Shown here piece by piece: positions 57,001 through 64,000 of a stretch of DNA of 64,000 bases. This DNA is from Allocoleopsis franciscana PCC 7113. GTDB lineage: Bacteria > Cyanobacteriota > Cyanobacteriia > Cyanobacteriales > Coleofasciculaceae. The position numbers and the translations under genes were made by a program. Numbering within the stretch: position 1 is the stretch's first letter; the number at the start of each line of letters is the position of its first letter. Location of the stretch: NCBI RefSeq assembly GCF_000317515.1, contig NC_019738.1:3374001-3438000 (forward strand), given 5' to 3'. The notes under the pieces are model-generated. The model saw only the letters and a program-made list of their open reading frames with translations, was not told the DNA's origin and ran no database searches.

Positions 57001-57547
57001 GGTTTTAGGGGATGGTCGGATTATGGCGATCGCGGATGTTCTAGAATTAATTGACCTGGCGAACGGACGGATTCGCAAGGATGGTGGTGTGACCCTCTGG
57101 CCTAGGGAAGAACCTCAGGTTGAACTGCCAGGAGAAATCATTGAGGCCAAGTCTGAACCGATGGTGCTGATTGTGGATGACTCCATTACCGTGCGCGAAC
57201 TGCTTTCCATGACCTTCAGTAAATCCGGTTATCGGGTCGAACAAGCTCGTGACGGTCAGGAGGCTTGGGATAAACTCCGCTCAGGTTTACCTTGCGACAT
57301 TGTGTTTTGTGACATTGAAATGCCGAGAATGGATGGTCTAGAGTTGCTGTCTCGACTCCAGAAAGACGAGAAGCTCGCCAACCTACCCATTGCGATGCTC
57401 ACCTCACGCGGTGCCGACCGACACCGACAAATGGCATCTCAGTTGGGAGCCAGTGGCTACTTCACCAAGCCCTATTTGGAAGAAGTCCTATTGGATGCCG
57501 CTCAGCGCATGATTAAAGGCGAAGTCCTGTTTAACAGCAATGCTTGA
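51062..57547 (+). CDS. giant CheA-type hybrid histidine kinase with acidic linker
   Basis: A 2161-residue chemotaxis-type kinase. It has an N-terminal Hpt domain with phospho-His in FRAAHSVKGG (His49), then a second Hpt-like helical bundle (about 175-265) lacking the His. From about 270 to 1500 runs an acidic, Ser/Asp/Glu-rich low-complexity linker. Then comes the CheA core: dimerisation about 1515-1680, HATPase about 1690-1850 (LVNNALTHGIES, DDGAGIDAE, GRGVGMDVV), and a CheW-like domain about 1855-2010. A C-terminal receiver about 2030-2150 has phospho-Asp in VFCDIEMPRMDG. This layout is that of PilL/ChpA-type kinases of the cyanobacterial pilus and phototaxis systems. No CheW, MCP or CheY gene is adjacent. 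The linker includes three 60-bp tandem repeats. Confidence 0.93.
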   Translation: MQSEQQQRIMGYFIEEAKDHLNTIEQGLLSLQSTMEDREMLNEIFRAAHSVKGGAAMLGINSIQQTAHRLEDCFKTLQESSVKPDNQLESLFLRVFDTLQALVEQLQSPFGLSDDTAGEIMSDAEPVFEELHTHLETLVQTASDSPAVMVEAPKVTLANSQMNTANPKPLPANFKRDVLIELREMLQLFKQQDLPEHREALQAHCLNLVRLGEPQDLPGWDELLETARVAIACSANSYRLLANIVIKEIKQAQELVIAGRSVEICASEQLNALVPESHASEIPVELQSQESEFDRSFDQDFAPDAQESETLESHSQTFQDESESSLTHLFDGSDTEIQSDLQDYIPETLVEGDSASSPAFIQSEQQKTRRIYRFAAPSEPEVGVAELNTLADIFEGQMPDLDETWQDEEVINLDDNSTASYSGNSFSLDEQSDFSDLVSDLDSLNLSDDASTSEDLMDLFGDESLEEVVPHTPESSDSNWRGLDAETPLSTTDSGMDDFSDLLFEEDSPDPVFASSRESEDLSNLFGDSFFEENSLLEQDLDDFDLEADPTSQLQHPDDDLFAMPMADVFASEPEEFSNETEALIRESFPTQDNEFFDWEDSSQPLENLEDEAIGLDSVAPTQSDMDFGELTEISANVGGERPHTASPASGTAPDPELSDEPVIDNQATVLGWEELDESTADFDFDTQADFNQGKEVGDLTPVESLQFDDFGLDADTADLFQPSDLSLDDSFFDTSTSDIPAQERESFSDLALENFMSTDELSGVDDWNWDEENEIPLDEAATFELGGDLTDPTTTDLMPESLGQSESEADDDLSSWQDSATEESFWDVNQPESTSNEFELAGRDAEGDASALDFDFEETSSDAFNFEVNNIGDRDDLLEDEALSTSMAAQSAALQALEAFEDLLETPTQEAATQASEGLEFSDLDQIEAHSELDDLNGFLNAEDVSEADARSPINDDDDGSFWEETHEPSDSQVEQPLNFEDFSLFDIPEASDNAGVASLQESALPEETFEDLLFESSASEEDQSAELSDAFFDTPENDLFDLEFTEASSAERESAALDASPVSDFEAMFGDESSGETDSAAVEAPTPSDFDLSSLSANDSNADADSWADNSSSLDWAFEAGEETTAEAQTPLFEWDEADSAVLEGLEVSVPDASVESRALDSPSASDFDGLLGDGLFGDSDSFDVSESATDHLFDTEIDVSEEQPLTEEAVADDLLNFDWEGTGATESENFEDVFSSQTDEVPEAETWDDLLSATQESDVPDTELTALSDDEVDTPVQAAAFDFEALEDETTTELNLDWETQESDHLFTESEADAHLDATAAQDSAADRSQSLEFDDLESMLDGGAADNSQSLEFDDLESMLDGGAADNSQALEFDDLESMLGGGEELAISGLDAWDTTSGNGEFDGLDEFADLEAMLAEAPSHPTTESSDLDVFQDLDSLLEDQTQAPDSPAPAPVNRATSKASSLADEFGDLESLLKQADKSLGGPPSAMPDQSRTRPSMRPRPPRVFEHTMRVPVKHLDSLSNLVGELVVNRNTLEQDQERLRQFLDNLSHQVLALSDVGARMQDLYERSLLESSLLASRPGHRSPGQSDLFSLPLHHSGEEYDPLEMDRFTGFHLLSQEMIELIVRVRESASDIEFLVDETDQVARMLRQITTQLQEGLTRARMVPFAQNADRLLRAVHEISRKLGKEAQLQVEGRETLIDKMILEHLYDPMTHLVNNALTHGIESPEVRKAARKPPVGRVTLRAFHQGNQTVISISDDGAGIDAERVRSKAIQQRLIKADDAKTLTNVELYDCLFHPGFSTKDKADDFSGRGVGMDVVRTSLSEIRGTIHIDSTVGKGTTFTIRLPLTLSICKALCCLSDRARIAFPMDGVEDMMDILNDRVQTNAEGQSCIQWRDTLLPFHSLSDLLTYKRQLSRNTVYGGKREDDMISIVVLRSAGNFLAIQVDQVLGEQEIVIKQLEGPPPKPVGIAGATVLGDGRIMAIADVLELIDLANGRIRKDGGVTLWPREEPQVELPGEIIEAKSEPMVLIVDDSITVRELLSMTFSKSGYRVEQARDGQEAWDKLRSGLPCDIVFCDIEMPRMDGLELLSRLQKDEKLANLPIAMLTSRGADRHRQMASQLGASGYFTKPYLEEVLLDAAQRMIKGEVLFNSNA
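55055..55225. repeat. 60-bp coding tandem repeat in the CheA-like gene
   Basis: Three head-to-tail copies starting at 55055, 55115 and 55175. Each encodes SQSLEFDDLESMLDGGAADN or a close variant (SQALEF, MLGGG in the last). The near identity at DNA level indicates recent amplification. Confidence 0.85.
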
Positions 57548-57573
57548 TTGATGTCATCGGTCATGGGGCGAAC

Positions 57574-57642
57574 CGTTGAAGGTTGAAGGTTAAAAAGTTA
57601 AGGCTTAAAACCTTGAACCATATTTCCTTGTCAACCTTCAAT
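57574..57642. repeat. GTTGAAG hairpin after the CheA-like gene
   Basis: GTTGAAGGTTGAAGGTTAAAAAG faces CCTTGAACC and GTCAACCTTCAAT in inverted order. It belongs to the same heptamer family as 8382-8567 and 44739-44803 and may fold as a transcript end. Confidence 0.65.
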
Positions 57643-57795
57643 CCCTCTCCGGATGAATAACTAACCTGACAGGATTCAGTTTGGCACGACCCTATTGCGT
57701 GAAACGATGGGTGGGATGGGAAAGATTGCCTGTCCACCAAGTGTAAATGCAATTTTATTGGCGCGACAGCTTAATCACGAATGACGTAATCACGA

Positions 57796-59463
57796 ATGAC
57801 TAAGATTTTGAAACATCAAACGCTGACCAACAAACGAATTCCTAAAGCCTTGGGTACCCTGCTGGTGGTGATGAGCCTATACGGACTGACGACTGGGCCT
57901 GAACCGGCGGCGAAAGCTCAGGAAGTCGATTTAAAGGTGGGAATTGTGCAACGCTTCGGCGAGGAACTCACAGATCAGGTGACCTTGAAAGCCACTTCAG
58001 GCGATCGCCTAACGGTACGCTTTTTGTCAGGCGACATGAAACCCGAAACGGTCCAACTGGAGAGTTTGAAGCTGGAAACGGTGATGCAGCCACTACAGAC
58101 TCCCGCGCTGGAAGAGTATTTAGTTCTGAATCACGAATCGACGTTTGAAACCGCAGAAGATAAGGCTAATCAATGGCGACAACTGGGGATTGAGGTAGAA
58201 GTCGTACAACCGGAGCGTTGGCAGGTTTGGGCGAAGCGAGATGTTTATCAAACGCCTTTACTACGGCGTATGCTTCTGCAAAATCTGAAAGCTCAAGGCG
58301 ACACAACGGCTTATCTCGCGACAAAAATGGTGGAAAAAGAGCCGAAAGCTTCATTTGTGGTCAATGGCTTTCGCTACAATCGTCGGGAGTTAGAGATTTC
58401 TGCGAAGAAAAATTTAATCCAGGTCAGTCGGGGTGCTAACAATAAAAACCCTCGTCTCTATGCTGGACGTTTGCGACTTCAGCCGAATGCCTACGGTACC
58501 TACACTTTGGTGAATCAGGTACCGTTAGAAACCTATTTACGGGGTGTTGTTCCTCACGAAATTGGTGGGGGGGCACCTTATGCCGCCGTCGTCGCCCAGA
58601 CGATCTTGGCTCGAACCTATGCCTTACGCAACCTACGCCGATTTACCGCTGACAATTACCAACTTTGCGCTGATGTCCACTGTCAAGTTTACAAGGGACT
58701 TACGGATACAGTTCCCCTAGCGGATAAAGCGATCGCACAAACAAAGGGGTTGGTGCTGACTTACAACAATGAGCTGATTGATGCCCTCTATTCTTCTACC
58801 ACTGGCGGTGTTACGGCTCCTTTTAGTGATGTCTGGAATGGGCCAGAACGTCCTTACTTAACCGCCAAAGTAGACTCGCCTAACGCCGTCTGGGATTTGT
58901 CACAAAAATCTTTAGCCAATGAAAACAACCTCCGCCAGTTCTTGAACTTAAAGCAGGGATTCAATGAAACAGGACGAGATGTCTTCCGTTGGCGCAGAAC
59001 AAAAACCCTCGAACAAATCACCAAGCATCTAAAGCGTTATCTGAAGAATCGGAATCATCCCCTGGTTAACTTTACGACCATTCAGCAAATACAAATCGTG
59101 AATCGATCGCCAGCCGGACGGATTCTCAAACTTGTTGTACAAACCGATATCGGCAACATTGAAATCCATAAAAACGACGCCCGTAGTGCCTTTGAACCTC
59201 CCTTAAGTACTCTCTATTACCTAGAGCCAATCTACGGGGACAATAAAATCCTGAAAGGCTATGCATTCGTCGGTGGTGGCTTTGGGCATGGTGTCGGTAT
59301 GAGTCAATACGGTGCTTACAACTTAGCGAATATTGGTTGGTCAGGAGAGCAAATTTTGAATTTCTACTATCCCGGCACTCAAATTCAACCCTTATCGCCT
59401 TCACTCGTCTTTTGGCAACCGCCGGAAGCTTCTTCCCCTTTTCAGCTATCTCCTCATAAATGA
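57796..59463 (+). CDS. SpoIID/LytB domain protein
   Basis: A secreted or membrane-anchored protein of 555 residues with an N-terminal signal segment (about residues 20-42, ending KAQ). The SpoIID domain (about 225-530) has the typical VPLETYLRGVVPHEIG start, the AQTILARTYALRNL helix, YSSTTGGVTAPFSDVWNG and the C-terminal GFGHGVGMSQYGAYNLA. SpoIID proteins in sporeformers are lytic transglycosylases acting on peptidoglycan denuded of peptides. Cyanobacterial versions probably act on the cell wall too. The N-terminal about 180 residues carry no known domain. Confidence 0.9.
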   Translation: MTKILKHQTLTNKRIPKALGTLLVVMSLYGLTTGPEPAAKAQEVDLKVGIVQRFGEELTDQVTLKATSGDRLTVRFLSGDMKPETVQLESLKLETVMQPLQTPALEEYLVLNHESTFETAEDKANQWRQLGIEVEVVQPERWQVWAKRDVYQTPLLRRMLLQNLKAQGDTTAYLATKMVEKEPKASFVVNGFRYNRRELEISAKKNLIQVSRGANNKNPRLYAGRLRLQPNAYGTYTLVNQVPLETYLRGVVPHEIGGGAPYAAVVAQTILARTYALRNLRRFTADNYQLCADVHCQVYKGLTDTVPLADKAIAQTKGLVLTYNNELIDALYSSTTGGVTAPFSDVWNGPERPYLTAKVDSPNAVWDLSQKSLANENNLRQFLNLKQGFNETGRDVFRWRRTKTLEQITKHLKRYLKNRNHPLVNFTTIQQIQIVNRSPAGRILKLVVQTDIGNIEIHKNDARSAFEPPLSTLYYLEPIYGDNKILKGYAFVGGGFGHGVGMSQYGAYNLANIGWSGEQILNFYYPGTQIQPLSPSLVFWQPPEASSPFQLSPHK

Positions 59464-59739
59464 AGCAGGAACACCCAAACCGTGCTCCTGCTTATAATTC
59501 TGTTTGACTCTGAAGCCCACGAACCCAAGCCAAAAGGTAAAATTACTGACTTTAATGGGGGTTATCCCAAAAAACATGAGATTGCGGCAAAATAGCGCTA
59601 GGCGCTGTTCGACTTTGTCGGATCGCTTGGCGCGATCAGCTTCTCTACGAGACGCTACGCGAACGCTGTTACCCCTTGGGCGATCGCTAGCTCTCAGAGC
59701 CTTTGAAGTGAAAACAGGTTTGTTTGGTTTCTCGCTAAT
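59464..59739. repeat. intergenic cyanobacterial GC-rich repeat
   Basis: The stretch at about 59597-59692 is packed with short palindromes such as GCGCTAGGCGC, CGCTTGGCGCGATC, GAGACGCTACGCGAACGC and CCTTGGGCGATCGCTAGC. It is a dispersed repeat of the kind also seen near 8325-8375 and 13865-13902. Open frames through it are not genes. Confidence 0.55.
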
Positions 59740-60752
<1,013 letters not shown>

Positions 60753-61301
60753 CTAAAATAAGTTACCTCTAATGAAACTTTGGAGATAAGCTCTTTTATC
60801 AGCAATGCTCATCTTAGTTTCGAGATAGTGATGCCATAAAGCATATTCATGATTCATAACTTTAATTTCCCACGTACAAGCCACCCCCGTCTTTTCCAGT
60901 GGTTTTGGCGATAACTCAGGAAAACTGCCTTCAACTGTATACGTTTGGGTAAACAAAACATTGCCACGTCCCCAAATGTTAATGCTCAAGAATCCTTGGG
61001 ACAAAATAGCAAAACCAACACCTTGTTTTGCATCCACACGACCATGATTAATTTCGTCAAGAATAAAAGATTGTAAATTATCTTGCAAATGTTGTGGCAG
61101 TGGCTCGGCTTCCCGTAGCATATGATAGAGTTTCAGCACCAATTTCTCATGGACTAAAAAGCCGATCGGCTTGGCTGAACGACGAATATACTGATAAGTT
61201 TTCTGATACTGATCGCTCAGGGTATCCACATTAGCCTGGTTTTGCAGGTAATCATTGGTTATTGCAGGTGGCAAATCTAAGATGATGGTGGTGGCGTCCA
61301 T
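60753..61301 (-). CDS. unknown protein, last gene of the radical SAM operon
   Basis: A 182-residue soluble protein with no family I recognise. It starts with MDATTIILDLPPAITNDYLQ, has a helical middle (LVLKLYHMLREAEPLPQHLQ) and a beta-rich C-terminal half (FAILSQGFLSINIWGRGNVL and TCTW-like VACTWEIKVMNHEYALWHHYL). There are only one Cys and many aromatics. It lies 27 bp after the FGE-like gene on the same strand, so it is probably translated from the same transcript. It could be the substrate or a partner of the two enzymes. That role is inference. Confidence 0.65.
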   Translation of the reverse strand: MDATTIILDLPPAITNDYLQNQANVDTLSDQYQKTYQYIRRSAKPIGFLVHEKLVLKLYHMLREAEPLPQHLQDNLQSFILDEINHGRVDAKQGVGFAILSQGFLSINIWGRGNVLFTQTYTVEGSFPELSPKPLEKTGVACTWEIKVMNHEYALWHHYLETKMSIADKRAYLQSFIRGNLF

Positions 61302-61328
61302 CCGTTTTCTTCTCCGTTGTATCCTCTG

Positions 61329-62072
61329 TTAAAATGCGACGACACGAAAGCTAAGTCCGCTTCCTCTGACATGCGGTTTGTTCCAATCGCGGTAAGCACA
61401 GCGAATCAAAGAAGGCGTGTATTTCCATCCACCGCTGCGTACAACGCGCAGAATATCTGGATTATCCATATTTTCCCGCCCATCGTCAGCTTGATAAGGA
61501 TAGCGAAATTCAGGATTATGGGTATCTGTTCCCCAAATCGTACTTGTCCATTCCCAAGTATTACCCGCCATATCAAATAAGCCGTAATAACTTTTCCCTT
61601 GTGGATAGGCGTCTACTGCTGTTGTCTTACCAACCTGCTTGTCATAATTAGCCAATTGGGAGGTCGGCGCGTGATTCCCCCAAGGATACAGGCGTTTATC
61701 TATCCCGCGCGCCGCTTTTTCCCATTCAGCTTCGGTGGGTAAACGCACACCCGTCCACTTACAAAAAGCGACAGCGTCATGCCATGTCACCCACACAATG
61801 GGATGATTTTCTTGACCTTTTGGTAAACCATGTCCCCACAGTTTATCCCGATCAGCCCAAGGATAATTGCTGTGTGCTAAAAATTGTACCCATTGTGCAT
61901 TGGTGACGGGAAAACGGCTGATTTGATAGCTGGGCAAAGAAACTTTGTGTTGTGGTAGTTCAACAAGTTTCGCCCAATCATCCGCAGCGGCGACCTGATC
62001 TACCTCCAGATTAGTACCCATCCAAAAGAAACCTGCGGGGATTGTAACCCAGTCAAAGCTGTCTAATAACAT
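61329..62072 (-). CDS. FGE-sulfatase (SUMF1)-domain protein
   Basis: A 247-residue protein consisting of one formylglycine-generating-enzyme fold. Markers are FDWVTIPAGFFWMGTN at the N-terminus, SRFPVTNAQWVQFL, PIVWVTWHDAVAFCKWTGVRLPTEAEWEKAARG, YDMAGNTWEWT-like LFDMAGNTWEWTST, and RVVRSGGWKY near the end. One Cys (IRCAYRDW) sits where FGE has its second catalytic Cys, while the partner Cys five residues before it is absent, so classical sulfatase activation is unlikely. Other members hydroxylate, form C-S bonds (EgtB) or act as binding scaffolds. It lies 17 bp after the radical SAM gene, and no sulfatase is nearby. Confidence 0.88.
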   Translation of the reverse strand: MLLDSFDWVTIPAGFFWMGTNLEVDQVAAADDWAKLVELPQHKVSLPSYQISRFPVTNAQWVQFLAHSNYPWADRDKLWGHGLPKGQENHPIVWVTWHDAVAFCKWTGVRLPTEAEWEKAARGIDKRLYPWGNHAPTSQLANYDKQVGKTTAVDAYPQGKSYYGLFDMAGNTWEWTSTIWGTDTHNPEFRYPYQADDGRENMDNPDILRVVRSGGWKYTPSLIRCAYRDWNKPHVRGSGLSFRVVAF

Positions 62073-62089
62073 TGCTCACCTAAAGTTAT

Positions 62090-63088
62090 TCACAGCAGAA
62101 TTAGTTGAGATTGATACTGTCTGTCATCAAGTTTGCTCTGGTAAAAAAGTTGAAGCAAAGCAAAATCTTGAGTTTTATTAAATTGTTTCAGGGCATTGCG
62201 GGTTTCTGGTTGATAATCCTTATGGACAGTATAATCGCCATAACCATCAGTATTGTTCTCAGACCACAACCCTGTATAAATCGGTACGTTCAAATCACGG
62301 GTTTCGGCAATTACTTCAACAACACTTTGGATACGAACTGGCTTATACTGATGAAGTGAAAAAGCTTTGGCTAAAGGTGTGCCTTTGGCGACGTATACGG
62401 GATTGAGATAAATCACCAAATCAGTACCAAATTTTTGACAAACTCCTGCCAGATATTCAATTGTTAAAATAGCCTCATTAATCCCTTCTTTTTCGGTCAT
62501 TGTTGGGCCGGGTTTTAACAAGACATAGCTTGTCAGCCTAACCCCCATTTCACCCAGCAGCTTAATCTTGGCTTCAAAATTTTTCCGGCGAATGGTTTTA
62601 TTCAAAATGACTTCGCGCAAATAATCGTCTTGTGTTTCAAAACCAACTGTCACATCAATGATCTCAGCATGGGTTAAATGGAAAATGTCTTCTAGGGTTG
62701 CTGGTAAAATATATTCTGGGCGAGTTTCCAATGATAGGACTTTCAAAGAAGAAATCGCTCGTGCTTGCTCAAGTAAGTAAACTATTGCTTCCTTAGGAAA
62801 ACGTTCCCGATCTAGGATAGACCCTTCGTTACCGACTGAAAGTTGTTGGAAACTACTCAATTCATCTGCATATTGCTCAAAACTCCAATCAATTTGTTGT
62901 TTAATTTTCTTAACTGGCAGGGGTTCAGGATGGGATTTCGTTGGCAAACTACAATAAGAACATTGAAATGGACATTTTTGGGCATAAAACGCAATTACCA
63001 AATCTTTGAGGCCGAGAAATGTACGTTTACTTAGATAAATGGGACGCAAAATTTTATCCTGACTTTCCATATCGTGTAGCCTTTTCAT
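62090..63088 (-). CDS. radical SAM protein
   Basis: A radical S-adenosylmethionine enzyme. The [4Fe-4S] motif C-x3-C-x2-C is intact in QKCPFQCSYCSLP. Further landmarks are SVGNEGSILDRERF, SLETRPEY (the GxIxGxxE-like region), VGFETQDDYLREVILNK, and GVRLTSYVLLKPGPTMTEKEG. The pattern recalls the archaeosine radical SAM (RaSEA/TIGR01210) and Elp3-like branch rather than SPASM RiPP enzymes, but the match is loose. The frame opens with TTG at 63124; ATG 63088 or 63070 are more likely starts. First gene of a three-gene operon with the FGE-like and unknown proteins. Confidence 0.85.
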   Translation of the reverse strand: MKRLHDMESQDKILRPIYLSKRTFLGLKDLVIAFYAQKCPFQCSYCSLPTKSHPEPLPVKKIKQQIDWSFEQYADELSSFQQLSVGNEGSILDRERFPKEAIVYLLEQARAISSLKVLSLETRPEYILPATLEDIFHLTHAEIIDVTVGFETQDDYLREVILNKTIRRKNFEAKIKLLGEMGVRLTSYVLLKPGPTMTEKEGINEAILTIEYLAGVCQKFGTDLVIYLNPVYVAKGTPLAKAFSLHQYKPVRIQSVVEVIAETRDLNVPIYTGLWSENNTDGYGDYTVHKDYQPETRNALKQFNKTQDFALLQLFYQSKLDDRQYQSQLILL

Positions 63089-63124
63089 TTGTATGGGTTT
63101 TAAACAATTAGCAAGCTGTCCCAA

Positions 63125-63622
63125 GAGAAGAAATCTTAATCAGCCTTGGGATAGGTTAGATATGTTTAAATTTTTTTGACGTTAGACTAATCAACCGATC
63201 AATTCAGAAATAAAACACGTAATTTTTTTCATTTTCATTTTAAAGTCTAGCTTTTTTGATTGTTGCGAATCGAGAGATTGAATTTTTACTTTGAGTAAGA
63301 ATACCAAAAAGTCATCACTTTGACAATTCATGTTTTTTGGTGTTCTTTAACTAATCTTTGTAATTAGCAACATAAAATATCCTTGATTTTTTTATTTTAT
63401 GTCTTGAGATAGATATACAAAATGAATTGAACCTTGGCTCAGTCTGAAATCCCTGAGAAACTACCTATCTATAGATAGATATAGCGAGAAATATATGTAA
63501 ATAAATTTTTCATGGATTAAATATTGATGATTTACGCATTGACAAATTAGATAAAACTTGTAACTATTTTCTAACTACTTAACCAACCAAATACGCCAAA
63601 TGAGACATTAACAATTACGATT
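63125..63622. other. AT-rich divergent promoter region with a palindrome
   Basis: About 500 bp of AT-rich DNA between the divergent radical SAM operon and amidohydrolase gene. A perfect 12-bp palindrome, TATCTATAGATA at 63466-63477, extended by further CTAT/ATAG units, is an operator candidate. I see no small gene or RNA in it. Confidence 0.45.
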
Positions 63623-64000
63623 ATGGAAATACCTATCATCTCCGCAGACTCCCACGTTATCGAACCCCCTAACCTGTGGGTCGAGAGACTTGATAAGCAA
63701 TACCGGGACAGAGCACCGCACATCTTCTGGAATGAGGAACGCCAAGGGTGGTTTTTCGTATGCGAAGGGCTGCAACCTGCATTGGTCAACTCGCTGTATG
63801 CAGTGGACAAATCTCCAGAAGAGTTTGCTAAACAGCGGAAGGTGGGAATTGAGGCTGTCCGGCGTGGCGGGAATGATCCCGGCGAGCGCCTCAAGGATAT
63901 GGAGCGTGACGGTGTTGCGGCGGAGGTTCTTTACACCAGCTTAGGTATGTCGTTGTTCTGGCTTCAGGATGCTGCGTTCCAGAAAGCCTGTTTTCGGGCA
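63623..64000 (+). CDS. amidohydrolase family protein, N-terminal part
   Basis: The frame starts with ATG at 63623 and is open to the window edge, 126 codons. The N-terminus MEIPIISADSHVIEPPNLW has the D-x-H metal motif and the context of the amidohydrolase 2 (PF04909) family, of decarboxylase and hydrolase type. Further typical text is LKDMERDGVAAEVLYTSLGMSLF near residue 95. The remainder, including the distal His and Asp ligands, lies beyond the window. Substrate unknown. Confidence 0.85.
   Translation, partial: MEIPIISADSHVIEPPNLWVERLDKQYRDRAPHIFWNEERQGWFFVCEGLQPALVNSLYAVDKSPEEFAKQRKVGIEAVRRGGNDPGERLKDMERDGVAAEVLYTSLGMSLFWLQDAAFQKACFRA

Overview
The window comes from an oxygenic cyanobacterium. 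It carries psaD, the photosystem I assembly factor ycf3, a plant-type [2Fe-2S] ferredoxin and a DUF1823 gene. The octamer GCGATCGC (HIP1) recurs inside genes on both strands, and there are several families of short hairpin or heptamer repeats. Many long multidomain histidine kinases and the low gene density point to a large, probably filamentous genome of the Oscillatoriales/Coleofasciculus kind. That last placement is inference.

Layout. 1-8314: mazG, a 2-oxoglutarate/Fe dioxygenase, an HpcH/HpaI aldolase, a YihY/BrkB membrane protein, an alpha/beta hydrolase, a DICT-GAF histidine kinase and psaD. 8595-17690: trpE, a DUF6174 protein, two small XRE regulators, galT, a HEAT-repeat protein and an SGNH hydrolase. 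17691-24308: repeats, a PAS-rich histidine kinase, a phosphoesterase, an orphan AT-rich gene and a CNNM/CBS protein. 24323-28592: a LytR_C remnant, mutS with an in-frame repeat insertion, and a flavin monooxygenase. 28770-30598: an AT-rich defence islet with a truncated reverse transcriptase, a HEPN-like ORF and a HepT/MntA toxin-antitoxin pair. 30765-35132: a membrane GTPase, a TrkA-type K+ regulator and a NhaP-type antiporter. 35300-43188: DUF1823 and three consecutive hybrid histidine kinases. 43300-49750: housekeeping genes (glutathionyl-hydroquinone reductase, gatC, ycf3, sterol desaturase, ruvB, hisF). 49819-50946: tRNA-Ala(GGC) followed by decayed gene fragments. 51062-59463: a giant orphan CheA hybrid kinase and a SpoIID/LytB protein. 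59740-64000: ferredoxin, a three-gene operon (radical SAM, FGE-sulfatase-like, unknown protein) and the start of an amidohydrolase.

How the genes work together. Most housekeeping genes stand alone, as is usual in cyanobacteria. Coherent units are the HepT/MntA pair, the truncated RT with its start/stop-overlapping partner, the three hybrid kinases in a row, the K+/Na+ homeostasis pair TrkA-NhaP, and the radical SAM/FGE-like/unknown operon. The operon is the best candidate for an undescribed modification system.

A recurring theme is repeat DNA. A 92-94 bp element with imperfect terminal inverted repeats occurs twice. Heptamer-type hairpins fill several intergenic gaps. Low-complexity, repeat-like DNA appears as in-frame insertions in mutS and in the hybrid kinases.
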